DNA of 64,000 nt from assembly GCF_014203645.1 (NCBI RefSeq), contig NZ_JACHJL010000005.1:124001-188000 (forward strand), given 5' to 3'. Numbering within the stretch: the stretch's first letter is position 1; every line of letters starts with the position of its first letter. Below, one piece after another: positions 24,389-33,277 of the stretch. The position numbers and the translations under genes were made by a program. The stretch comes from Streptomyces zagrosensis. Its GTDB lineage: Bacteria > Actinomycetota > Actinomycetes > Streptomycetales > Streptomycetaceae. The notes under the pieces are model-generated. The model saw only the letters and a list, made by a program, of their open reading frames with translations. It did not search any database and was not told where the DNA came from.

Positions 24389-24931
24389 CTAGCCCTGCGA
24401 GTCCGGCTTCCAATCCTGGACGAGGAGCCCTAGCAGCACCTCGTCCAAGAACTCACCCATCACCCAGGCCGAGGAACGCAGCACGCCCTCGCGGACGAAG
24501 CCGTTGCCCTCGGCGGAGCGCAGCATCGCGGTGTTGTCGGACAGCGTCTCAATCTGTAGCCGTTGGAGGCCGCGCACGACGAACCCGTAGTGGCACAGCA
24601 CCGCGACGACGTCGGTGCCGTAGCCCTTGCCGCGAGCGGACGGCAGTAGGCCCAACCCGATGTGCGCGGACCGGTTGTGATTGTCGATTCCCCACAGCGT
24701 CGCGGTGCCGACCAGCGTGCCGCCGTCCAGCTCGACCACGGAGAACGGGACGTGCCCCTGCTCCTTGTCGTCCACCACGAGCCGCGGGTCCTGCGAACCT
24801 GGCGTAATCGGCCGCCATGGCCCGCCCTCGGCCCGCGAGGCGTTGACCACGTCGTCGTACAGCTCGGCCCGCAGGACCGGAATGTCGTCCTCGTGCCGGG
24901 CCCTCAGCCCAACCTTGTTGCCTTTTAGCAT
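24389..24931 (-). CDS. GNAT family N-acetyltransferase (RimJ/RimL-like)
   Basis: 180 residues. Starts MLKGNKVGLRARHEDDIPVL; the acetyl-CoA loop is LLPSARGKGYGTDVVAVLCH (RGKGYGT) and the terminal strand is LQIETLSDNTAMLRSAEGNGF (N-x-A). The C-terminal VREGVLRSSAWVMGEFLDEV is typical of amino-group acetyltransferases. Substrate unknown. Intact single gene. Confidence 0.88.
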   Translation of the reverse strand: MLKGNKVGLRARHEDDIPVLRAELYDDVVNASRAEGGPWRPITPGSQDPRLVVDDKEQGHVPFSVVELDGGTLVGTATLWGIDNHNRSAHIGLGLLPSARGKGYGTDVVAVLCHYGFVVRGLQRLQIETLSDNTAMLRSAEGNGFVREGVLRSSAWVMGEFLDEVLLGLLVQDWKPDSQG

Positions 24932-25119
24932 GCGAGCTTCTTATCCGGCCGGGCTGACCTGCGGCAAACGAATAAGAGGTCGGCTCAGTCGGGGTAGCGG
25001 CGAAGGCCGATGCGGGTGCTGGCGATGCCGACGAAGACCCAGAAGCGCTCAGCTCTACGCCTGTGGCGCCCGTGCCGGCGGCAGCAGCCGTGAAAACCAG
25101 AGCAGTAGGCCCGAAGGGC

Positions 25120-25503
25120 TCAGTGGAAGCAGAGACAGAACGGATGGCCGGCCGGGTCCGCGTAAACCCGCCAGTTGGCCCCCGGGTGGAGCTCGTCCGT
25201 GCGCTCCAGCAGGGTCGCGCCGAGGGCGAGCGCCCGCTTTTCCTCACCGTCGAGGTCGTCTACGTCGAAGTCCAGATGGAGCTGCTGCGGGCGCGCTTGG
25301 CCGGGCCATTCGGGCGGTTGGTAGCCGTCCACCCGCTGGCAGGCCAGCGGTGTTCCCTCGAACCCGTGCACCTCGATCCAGTCGAGATCCTCAGGTTTGG
25401 CGAGCACTCGGCCGCCGAGCAGCTCCGCGTAGAACTCGGCGAGCCGTACCGGATCAGCGCAGTCCAACGCGACCGCTTGCAGCTTTCGAATCACTTCCGA
25501 CAC
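25120..25503 (-). CDS. VOC family protein
   Basis: 127 residues, GTG start (VSEVIRKLQAVALDCADPVR). Two VOC modules: LAEFYAELLGGRVLAKPEDL in the first; QLHLDFDVDDLDGEEKRALA and WRVYADPAGHPFCLCF in the second. This is the streptomycete glyoxalase-like branch; many members have no known enzyme activity. Confidence 0.85.
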   Translation of the reverse strand: MSEVIRKLQAVALDCADPVRLAEFYAELLGGRVLAKPEDLDWIEVHGFEGTPLACQRVDGYQPPEWPGQARPQQLHLDFDVDDLDGEEKRALALGATLLERTDELHPGANWRVYADPAGHPFCLCFH

Positions 25504-26041
25504 TCCTTACTCTTCGGCCGCTTCCGCGACACCCCCGCAGGGGTGCGTTGTACCCGCCACCGCGGCGGGCATGCGCGGCGGCACACCAGTCCGCAGCCGG
25601 ACGTCACCCACAAGGGAGGCGGCAGCGGGGTCCATGGTCCAGCATACGGACGCCGCCCGCTCACTCCTCGAACCGGCGCCCCGAACAACAACCGCCCCGA
25701 CCAACCATGTCACCACGCATGAAGCACATGACACACGCCCATATTCGAGCCCTTGATGCGCTGCGCTCCCCGTCCATGAACGAACCCGACTTCCCACACC
25801 GGGCTCCGGGAGCCTTACCTACGAGTGTGAGGCGGGCACCTGGCGCACACGCGCACGGGCAAGGCGATGCACACCGTGCCGGACGAGCGGACCACCGCGA
25901 CCATCGGCGTCGGCCCGCGGCTGGAGCTGGAGATCGTCGCTGCGCCGGCTCATTTCGGCGAGGTGGGGCGGGAGCCCGCCGAGGACCGGTGATCAGTATG
26001 TTCGCCTCACCGAAGGTTGGGACGGCGGCCTCAGGGGATTG
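25504..26041. other. Gene-poor gap with a possible small ORF
   Basis: No confident gene. On the plus strand an ATG at 25867 opens a 41-codon frame to TGA at 25990-25992 (MHTVPDERTTATIGVGPRLE...) that reads like the end of a larger protein, but it has no clear ribosome binding site and no recognised family. It is probably a fragment. Confidence 0.35.
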
Positions 26042-26440
26042 ATGCTGGACATGCTGGTGACAACGGCCGCTGGCGCGCTGTCCGCCACAGCGGGCGTGCT
26101 GGTCGGCGGTATCGTCACGCGCCGTGCTCAAAATCGCCAGTGGGCTCGTGATCAGCAACTAGCCGCCTATCAGCAGCTGTTCAGTCACTACGCCAAGTCC
26201 ACGATGGACCTCAGGCGAGCCCACGGTGACCAGCACGGTTGGAATTACGACCGGGGCGAGTGGAGCGCGGCTTTGATACGCGTAACCCTGGCCGCTCCCA
26301 TGGATGTCGCGGCGGAAATCGACAATGCCAGCCGTGCCATCAATTCCTTTCTGGACCAAGTGGAGCGAGGCGGACGCACGCCACTGCATGACCCGCTAAG
26401 TCCGCAGGAGTTCGAACAGGCCAGGCTGGCAACCGCATAA
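26042..26440 (+). CDS. Membrane-anchored hypothetical protein, likely truncated by a nonsense codon
   Basis: 132 residues with one N-terminal hydrophobic segment (MLVTTAAGALSATAGVLVGG) followed by a charged helical region. The ATG at 26042 is used. After TAA (26438-26440) the same frame continues ARVKLVNVIRRSLSDDRKGL to TGA at 26519-26521, which matches from memory the C-terminus of this common streptomycete family. A single C-to-T change (CAA to TAA) would explain it. The function of the family is unknown. Confidence 0.65.
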   Translation: MLDMLVTTAAGALSATAGVLVGGIVTRRAQNRQWARDQQLAAYQQLFSHYAKSTMDLRRAHGDQHGWNYDRGEWSAALIRVTLAAPMDVAAEIDNASRAINSFLDQVERGGRTPLHDPLSPQEFEQARLATA

Positions 26441-26785
26441 GCGCGAGTGAAGCTGGTCAACGTCATACGACGTTCACTGAGCGATGACCGTAAGGGGCTG
26501 CCCCTCGAAATGGGTGGTTGAGGCTGCGGCCCCACCATGCCCGGTCGCTGCGGTGGGCGTACTTGGCTCGGGCTGCTTGGAGCTGCACTCATAAGCGCAT
26601 GTGGGGCTGTGGGAACGGGTTTCGCGACAGCGGGGTGGGTGACGCCGGCACCAGCGATGATCGTGCGGCCGGTCGCCGCCGATGGTCTTCAGGATGAGAG
26701 CCTGTGGCCGCTGTGGCACCGGGTCTCCAGGACAGAACAGTCAAGCCCCCTCGGGATCGCTGCTCCGGCACAGTAGGTTACACGA
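26441..26785. other. Intergenic region with read-through tail, no supported gene
   Basis: Includes the 27-codon continuation of the previous gene. A 79-codon plus-strand frame at 26537 has a lipobox-like ISAC but no Shine-Dalgarno and no recognisable domain, so it is not called. Confidence 0.4.
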
Positions 26786-27424
26786 ATGTCTGACTACCTC
26801 TCGCGCACTCTCGCCGCCTACGAACACAGTGTCCACACCTACGAATGCGCCACCAAGGACATGCTCCCGGACGAGGAGCTCGACCTTTTCGCACGAATGC
26901 TGCCCGATCCGGCCGGGCCGGTACTGGACGCCGGGTGTGCCTTCGGCCGCGACACGGCCTTGCTGGCGGCCAGGGGCATAGCGGTGACCGGGGTGGATCT
27001 GAGCGAACCCTTTCTCGTCCGGGCCCGGGAGCTCCACCCCGCACTGGACTTCCGGCGTATGGACGTGCGCGCGCTGGACCTTCCGGACGCCTGTTTCGCG
27101 GGCGTCTGGTCCCAAGCGACGCTGCTGCACCTCAAGGACGAGCACGTGGCGACCGCGCTGTCCGAGTTCTCTCGGGTATTGCGGACCGGCGGGGCACTCT
27201 TCGTCAGTTTCAAGGAAGGCGAGGGCGAGGAGGAGTTCGTCGAGTCGTTCAGTGCCGACGCTGCCCGTTTCTTCCGCTACCAGACCGCGGGCCGGGTCCG
27301 CGGTCTGCTGGAGGCGGCCGGCTTCGCCGGGCCCGACGTGCGCATCGTCAATGAACGAGAGCGTTACGGGCCCGGGCATCGCGATATCAACTGGCTGACC
27401 GCGTACGCCCGTACCGCGTCTTGA
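26786..27424 (+). CDS. Class I SAM-dependent methyltransferase
   Basis: 212 residues. Motif I VLDAGCAFGRDTALLAARG, motif II VTGVDLSEPFL, post-motif GVWSQATLLHLKDEHVATAL, typical of small-molecule methyltransferases. No leader. It is convergent with the HAD gene. The acceptor cannot be predicted from sequence. Confidence 0.87.
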   Translation: MSDYLSRTLAAYEHSVHTYECATKDMLPDEELDLFARMLPDPAGPVLDAGCAFGRDTALLAARGIAVTGVDLSEPFLVRARELHPALDFRRMDVRALDLPDACFAGVWSQATLLHLKDEHVATALSEFSRVLRTGGALFVSFKEGEGEEEFVESFSADAARFFRYQTAGRVRGLLEAAGFAGPDVRIVNERERYGPGHRDINWLTAYARTAS

Positions 27425-27548
27425 TCCGTTGGCCGCAGGCCGGGGCCCGGTGCGCCGTCGCAGCCGTTGTGAATAGTCCCGTGTACCGAGCTGAGCGCAC
27501 GTCGCACCGTCGGGTACGAGCCCACTTCGTCCGTACCCGGCCGGCGTT

Positions 27549-28244
27549 CTAGGAAGTACGTTGGCACCAATTCGCCAGCAGAGGTGTCACGGACCGCAAG
27601 TCCCCGCTGTCCACTACTGTCGAGGCTCTGTCCCGCGCCTGCTGGTCCGGGTTGAAGGCGATACTGAGGCCGACCTCGTCGAACAACGGCAGGTCCGATC
27701 GGCTGTCGCCGATGGCCGCGCACCGTGAAAGGGCAAAGCCGAGATCCTCCGCATAGCGCAGCGCGAAGTCACGTTTGCCGAACTCGTCGAAAGCGATCCG
27801 CACTCGGCCGGTGAACGCTCCGTCGGCGCGTTCCAGTTCAGGGCCGCAGTAGGCGGCGAACCCGAACCTCTTCGTGATGTGCTTCCCGATCGGTTGCCAG
27901 GCCAAGGTGGCCAATACCGGCAGGAGGCGGTGCCCACGGCACCATTGGACCGTCTCCGCTATGCCCTCGACGAGCGGCAGTTGAGTCAACCAGTTGTCGA
28001 TCTCCGTTTCGGTATGGCCCGCCCATGCGAGGGCGTCTACGGCCGCGATCTCGGGATTGGTCAGTAGGCCAGCCGCGTAAGCGGCTTCAGCCTTGGCCAT
28101 TTCCTCCTCCGTGCCCAGGTAGCGAGCCACGTGGACAGCGGAGCCCGGGGCTGGCACAAGTGTCCCGTCAATGTCTACGAAGACCACGCCGTCCCACTCC
28201 GACGGATCGGAGACGACCTCCCACCCGTCGCCGGTTTCCCGCAT
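27549..28244 (-). CDS. HAD-superfamily phosphatase (phosphoserine-phosphatase-like)
   Basis: 231 residues from ATG 28244, which has GAAGGAG upstream; upstream ATGs (to 28397) are rejected because they add non-conserved residues. HAD motif I is FVDIDGTLVP, motif III/IV is AAIGDSRSDLPLFDEVGLSI, with a helical cap (AEAAYAAGLLTNPEIAAVDA, then WLTQLPLVEGIAETVQWC). HAD-IB type; could act on a small phosphoester. Single gene. Confidence 0.85.
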   Translation of the reverse strand: MRETGDGWEVVSDPSEWDGVVFVDIDGTLVPAPGSAVHVARYLGTEEEMAKAEAAYAAGLLTNPEIAAVDALAWAGHTETEIDNWLTQLPLVEGIAETVQWCRGHRLLPVLATLAWQPIGKHITKRFGFAAYCGPELERADGAFTGRVRIAFDEFGKRDFALRYAEDLGFALSRCAAIGDSRSDLPLFDEVGLSIAFNPDQQARDRASTVVDSGDLRSVTPLLANWCQRTS

Positions 28245-28440
28245 GATCCACTCCTTCTCATCGTGCCACCATGCGCGCTGTAAAGGCGACGAAGAACCGT
28301 GCCCCGGGCAGAGTTCACGCGCTGTCCGCCGCACAGCCTGATTTGTCTGGAACTGGTGCGCCCACAGGGAACGTAGCGCGGGGGCATTCAGACACACCGA
28401 AAGCCGCTGCCGCGTTAGGACGGGAGAGTTGACGTGCCGA

Positions 28441-31344
28441 TCAAAGGTGGACCTCCTGGCGTGATTTCACTCCGAGTTTGCGCAGCACCTTGGCCACATG
28501 TTCCTCGACGGTGCGAGGGGAGAGGAACATCGCCTGGGCGATCTCGCGATTGGTGCGGCCGTGCGCTACCAGGCGCCTCACCTCGCGTTCCCTGGGCGAG
28601 AGTTCGTTGCCGTAGCCGCGGCGGCCACGAGGTGAGGGGGTGCTTACACCGGCGCTGCGGATCAGATGGCGGCAGCGCGCTGCGTCCGAGGTCGCCCCCA
28701 GCTCCTCATAGGTGCGCGCGAGGTCGGTGAGTTCGGTGATATCGATGGCACGCGCCGCCACCGTCTCGGTGAGCTGCGCCAGCCGGTAGGGGGTGCCGAG
28801 GTCCGTGAAGCAACCGATCGCCTCAGCGCACAGGCGGGCCGCGCCGGCCATGTCACCGGCGGCCTCCGCGAGTTGTGCCCGGGCGGCAAGCAGGGACGCC
28901 TGTGCCAGCGGCGCGTCTACCTCGTTGAGCCCGGCGGCCAGGTCAGCAACGAAGGTGTGTGCGTCGTCAAGGCGCCCAGCGGCCACATACGCCTCCACGG
29001 CCGGGCAGGCCAGCTCCCCGGCCCAGGCCCACAGGCCCTTGCGGCGGATCAGTGCCGCTCCCCGGTCGGCGTACCCGCAGGCCGCCGTGGTGTCGCCGCG
29101 GTTCAACAGCAGCGTGGCCATTCCACCGATCGCGGCCACGGCGACCGGGATGACCGCCGAGTCCGGCTGATCCATGCGGGTGGCCTTGAAGGCCGTCTCC
29201 GCGCGGCCCCAATCGCCGCGTGCGGTCGCCAACCACCCCTTCACCAAATTCAATTCGCTGGTCACCCACAGCAGGTGGGCGTAGGTCTGCGTGAGCTGCT
29301 CGATCCGTTCCGCCAAACCGTCCCAGTCACCGACGTGCCAGTCCAGCCGGGCCCGGGTGCCCTCGGCGGTGCCGACCACATAGGGCGCGCCGGCACGCTT
29401 GGCCAGGTCCAGGCCGCTGTGCAGGTACTCCCGAGCGCGCCCGTAGTATCCAGCCCACGCGCACCCGTCGGCCAGATTGCAGTGTGCGCGTGCGAGCGCG
29501 CGCAGCGTCCCGGCCTCGACCGGCTCGGACACGGAAGGCAGCAGGCTGAGCCGATCCCATACCCCCGGGTCACCGACAAGGACCCGGGCACCGAGTACGG
29601 ACGCCAAGAGCTCCGTGCGCAGACCACCCGGCTCCAAAGCCTCCAAGCTCTCCTCCACTCGCTCCATCCAGACCAGGTCGGCGGCGAATGGGGCGGTGCT
29701 GATGTAGGGCAGGGCCAAAACGGCCATGCCGCGCAGGCGGCGTTCTGGCCGGCCGTGCAGTGCTTCGACGGCTAGTTCGATCTCGGCCCGGCCGCGGGCC
29801 ATCGCGCCTACCTTGCGGATCAGCAGCAGCCCTAGCCACAGGTGTACTTCGCCGCGCACCTCGTCCGAGAGCCGCGGATCGGATGACAACTGCTCGATCT
29901 GCGCGATGGCCTCTTGGTGGTGCAAGTTGATCAGCGCGGATTCGCACAGGTTGATCGCGAGTCGATCCAGGTCCGCGGCCCGGGCGGTAGGTTCGGCCAC
30001 CGCTGCGACGAGCAGTTCCATCGCGGTGAAGGCGTCACCGGCCCGCATCGCGGCGGCGGCGGCTGCCTCGCTGTAGCGCAGCCAGTCCGCCGTCAGCCCG
30101 GCACTCCTACAGTGCAAGGCCAGCCGAACCAACGGCGGCGGGTCCAGCTGAGCCAGCTCCCGAACCGCGCGCACGTGCAGTCCCTGGCGGTACGGGCCGG
30201 AGAGCGACCCGTAAACCGCCCGTTGGGCGAGCGCGTGCCGGAAGCTGTACTCGTTCTCCGCCACCTCCACCAGTACCGCTTGCTCCAACAGCCGGGTGAC
30301 GTGCGCCCGGCTCCACTTCACTCCAGCGACCGCGCTCAGCAGCGCGTCCGAGGCGGGGACCCCGAGGACCGCCGACGCCTGCGCGACGGCACGGGCGTCG
30401 TCCGGCAGTGCGTGCATGCGCTCGACCATCGCCTCACGCAGCAAAACGGGCACCTCGACGATGTCCAGCAGTCGGCGCGCCGTCACCTCATCGGTGCCCA
30501 GCCGCCCCTCCATGGCGCGTAGCGCGCACGTCGCCTCCTCCACCACGAACGGGATGCCGGCGGTGCGCTGCCACATGATCTCGGCAAATCCGGGCGCCAC
30601 CGGGTTGCCGAGGATCGCCTCGACCAGTTCCCGTACGCCGTTGGCGTCCAGCGGCGCCAGAGTCAGATGCGCCCCGGCGGCGGACGGCGGCGGACGAAAC
30701 GGCCGGCCCAGCGGCGCGTTGCCCACCAGGTCCTCGCGGCGGTAGGTCATGACCAGCGACAGGCCAGGAGGCGGGTCGGTCATCACGAACCGTAGAAGCT
30801 GCCGGGTGCCCTCGTCCGCCCAGTGCATGTCCTCGATCACCAGGACGACTCGGCCCAACGCGGCCAACAGGTCGCGCACGGCGCGGAAAAGCTGGTGCCG
30901 CTCGGCGGCGGGATCGCCCAACGCGGGCAGTGCGGACGGCAGCGAGTCGGCAAGCTCGGGCAGGTAGGGACGGAGCGCGCCGACGACGGCACTCAACTTT
31001 CCCCGCACCTGCCCCACCTGACCCGCGCACTGGCTCAGGCACTCAAGAACGACGCCATAGGGGAACGGATCGCGCAACGGCTGGCAGTGCTGGACCGCGA
31101 CCAAGGGCGGTCCGTCGCCCATAGCGTTGATCAGTTCGGCGATCAGCCGGGACTTGCCGACGCCCGCCTCTCCCTCGACGAAGATCACCGATGGTGCGGC
31201 GGCCACGGCGGTGTGCAGGGTCCGCAGCTCCCACTCACGGCCGATCAGTACCGGTGAGCTAGTCCGCAGCACAGTCGAGGATGGGGTTTCGGCCGGCCGC
31301 GCACCATATGTCATCGTCTTGCCCCCACGCCCCGGCTCAACCAT
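28441..31344 (-). CDS. LuxR-family ATPase transcriptional regulator (LAL type)
   Basis: 967 residues. N-terminal AAA/NACHT-like ATPase: LIGREWELRTLH, Walker A FVEGEAGVGKSRL, Walker B VVLVIEDMHWADEGT. The middle ~550 residues are TPR-like helical repeats. The C-terminal LuxR HTH is LSPREREVRRLVAHGRTNRE / IAQAMFLSPRTVEEHVAKVL. It is divergent from the S8 protease gene with a shared ~220-bp promoter region, so control of the neighbouring secreted protease is plausible but not shown. A second ATG (MTYGARP) 10 codons in is also possible. Confidence 0.9.
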   Translation of the reverse strand: MVEPGRGGKTMTYGARPAETPSSTVLRTSSPVLIGREWELRTLHTAVAAAPSVIFVEGEAGVGKSRLIAELINAMGDGPPLVAVQHCQPLRDPFPYGVVLECLSQCAGQVGQVRGKLSAVVGALRPYLPELADSLPSALPALGDPAAERHQLFRAVRDLLAALGRVVLVIEDMHWADEGTRQLLRFVMTDPPPGLSLVMTYRREDLVGNAPLGRPFRPPPSAAGAHLTLAPLDANGVRELVEAILGNPVAPGFAEIMWQRTAGIPFVVEEATCALRAMEGRLGTDEVTARRLLDIVEVPVLLREAMVERMHALPDDARAVAQASAVLGVPASDALLSAVAGVKWSRAHVTRLLEQAVLVEVAENEYSFRHALAQRAVYGSLSGPYRQGLHVRAVRELAQLDPPPLVRLALHCRSAGLTADWLRYSEAAAAAAMRAGDAFTAMELLVAAVAEPTARAADLDRLAINLCESALINLHHQEAIAQIEQLSSDPRLSDEVRGEVHLWLGLLLIRKVGAMARGRAEIELAVEALHGRPERRLRGMAVLALPYISTAPFAADLVWMERVEESLEALEPGGLRTELLASVLGARVLVGDPGVWDRLSLLPSVSEPVEAGTLRALARAHCNLADGCAWAGYYGRAREYLHSGLDLAKRAGAPYVVGTAEGTRARLDWHVGDWDGLAERIEQLTQTYAHLLWVTSELNLVKGWLATARGDWGRAETAFKATRMDQPDSAVIPVAVAAIGGMATLLLNRGDTTAACGYADRGAALIRRKGLWAWAGELACPAVEAYVAAGRLDDAHTFVADLAAGLNEVDAPLAQASLLAARAQLAEAAGDMAGAARLCAEAIGCFTDLGTPYRLAQLTETVAARAIDITELTDLARTYEELGATSDAARCRHLIRSAGVSTPSPRGRRGYGNELSPREREVRRLVAHGRTNREIAQAMFLSPRTVEEHVAKVLRKLGVKSRQEVHL

Positions 31345-31567
31345 TGATCACTGATGAGGTTCCCAGAGGATAGCCAAGGTGGCGAAGGCACGGAAGGTGT
31401 CGTTACTCGATGCCTAAAGCCCGTACCTCTACGGGGGATTGCCACAGTTGTTCGGGCGACCATGCCGGGGGGATCGTTCTCGCCGAGTGGCTCACTGCCC
31501 CCTGGCCCCCGGCAGTCACTCCTCATGCCCGGTTCTTCCGGGCCGTGAGCGGGGAGACGGAGTTGTC

Positions 31568-33139
31568 ATGCGAGAGAGAACCTTGCGCAGAACGCGGCGT
31601 GCCGGCACGGCGGTCGTGCTGGCCGCCGGCATGTTGGCCGCCGGCGGTGCAGCCGGCGCCCAGGAGCTCCAGAATGCCGCCCCCATGGCAGAAGCCGTGG
31701 TCCAGCAGGCCTCCCAGCACGTCCAAGGACAGTACATTGTTGCCCTTGAGGACAACGCCCCCCGGGCCGCAGCCGGCCAGGCTGCCGACTTGGCCGACCG
31801 ATACGGCGCCGAGGTCACCAGGACGTTCTCCGCCACGTTCAACGGGTTCACCATCCGCGACACCAGTGGCCAGGACGCGAAGCGACTCGCGGCCGACCCG
31901 TCCGTCAAGGCGGTATACGAGGACGGCACCGCCCGTGCCACGGGCGAGCAGCCGAACCCGCCGTCATGGGGCTTGGACCAGACCGACCAAAAGACCACCA
32001 GTCTCGACAAGAAGTACACCTACCCGAACACCGCCGACAGCGTCACCGCCTACGTCATCGACTCCGGTGTGAACAAGAACCACACCGAGTTCGAGGGCCG
32101 GGCCAGCTTCGGCTACGACTTCGTTGACGATGACACGGACGCCAGTGACTGCTACTGGCATGGCACGCACGTGGCCGGCACCATCGCCGGCAAGACCGTG
32201 GGCATCGCCAAGAAGGCCAAGGTCGTCGCGGTGCGGTCGCTCGGTTGTGACGGCAGCGCACCCGACTCGGCCACCGTCGCCGCGCTGGAGTGGGTCGCCA
32301 CCAACGGCAAGGGCCCGGCCGTGGTCAACATGAGCCTGGGCATGGACGTCGTTGGCGTCGGCGACCAGCAGGTCAAGGCGCTGGTGGCCAAGGGCTTCGT
32401 CGTCGCGGTCGCGGGCGGCAATGACGGTAAGGACTCTTGTAGCGTCAGCCCCGCCCGGGTGCCCGAAGCCATCACGGTCGGCTGGATGAACCAGGGCGGC
32501 AGCCGCAGCGGCAACTACGGCACCTGCCTCGACCTGTTCGCGCCCGGCGGCAACATCTACTCCTCCGACCACACCGGCAGTTACCGCGCCGGCAGTGGTA
32601 CGTCGATGGCGACTCCGCACGTCGCGGGGGCGGCAGCGATGTATCTGGAGGCCAACAAGGGCGCCACACCGCAGCAGGTACGCGACGCGCTCGTCAACAA
32701 CGCCACACCGAACCTGGTCACCAGTCCCGGGGTCGGATCGCCGAACAAGCTGCTGTACACCAGCTTCATCAAGGACGGCGGCCAGGAGCCGGTCTGCGGC
32801 ATCAAGAGCAACACCGAGGCCGTGCCCATTCCTGACAGCGCAGAGGGCAGCAGCAGCATCACGCAGGACAAGTGTGAAGGTCGCGCCTCGGCCACGTTGC
32901 CGGTGAAGGTGGACATCGACCACACCTACAGCGCCGATCTGGCCATCGACCTCATCGGGCCGAGCGGCGCCACCTACGCACTCAAGCGTGCGGGCGGCGT
33001 TGGCACGGCGGATGGCGTCCACCAGACCTTCGCGGTCAACGCCTCCGCCGAGAACGCCAACGGCACCTGGAAGCTGCGGGTCAAGGATGCGTACAAGTAC
33101 GACACCGGCGTACTCACCGGCTGGTCGATCACCTTCTGA
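31568..33139 (+). CDS. Secreted S8 (subtilisin-like) protease with P-domain
   Basis: 523 residues. Twin-Arg/Lys-type signal peptide (RRTRRAGTAVVLAAGMLAAG), then an inhibitor_I9 propeptide (QYIVALEDNAP ... GFTIRDTSGQDAKRLAADPS), then the catalytic triad: Asp in AYVIDSGVNKNH, His in WHGTHVAGTIAG, Ser in GSGTSMATPHVAG, with oxyanion Asn in VAGGNDGKD. The C-terminal ~120 residues form a proprotein-convertase P-domain (VDIDHTYSADLAIDLIGPSG). ATG 31568 has GGAGACGGAG upstream. Exported, processed extracellular protease. Confidence 0.92.
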   Translation: MRERTLRRTRRAGTAVVLAAGMLAAGGAAGAQELQNAAPMAEAVVQQASQHVQGQYIVALEDNAPRAAAGQAADLADRYGAEVTRTFSATFNGFTIRDTSGQDAKRLAADPSVKAVYEDGTARATGEQPNPPSWGLDQTDQKTTSLDKKYTYPNTADSVTAYVIDSGVNKNHTEFEGRASFGYDFVDDDTDASDCYWHGTHVAGTIAGKTVGIAKKAKVVAVRSLGCDGSAPDSATVAALEWVATNGKGPAVVNMSLGMDVVGVGDQQVKALVAKGFVVAVAGGNDGKDSCSVSPARVPEAITVGWMNQGGSRSGNYGTCLDLFAPGGNIYSSDHTGSYRAGSGTSMATPHVAGAAAMYLEANKGATPQQVRDALVNNATPNLVTSPGVGSPNKLLYTSFIKDGGQEPVCGIKSNTEAVPIPDSAEGSSSITQDKCEGRASATLPVKVDIDHTYSADLAIDLIGPSGATYALKRAGGVGTADGVHQTFAVNASAENANGTWKLRVKDAYKYDTGVLTGWSITF

Positions 33140-33277
33140 GGGCTCGGGAGAACCGGAGGTCGGCCCGCTCCTTGGGACACCCCCGGCGCCTCGCCCGCGT
33201 ACGCCCGAAGGTCACCACACCCTCCCCTTCTGCTACTCCCCCACCTACCCACCCACCTCATCAGCGAGGAATCGTCC

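Noticed and set aside
25867..25992. 41-codon ORF MHTVPDERTT...
   Set aside because: No start signal; likely a fragment of a lost gene.
26537..26776. 79-codon ORF with a lipobox-like ISAC
   Set aside because: No Shine-Dalgarno, no family, poor codon pattern.
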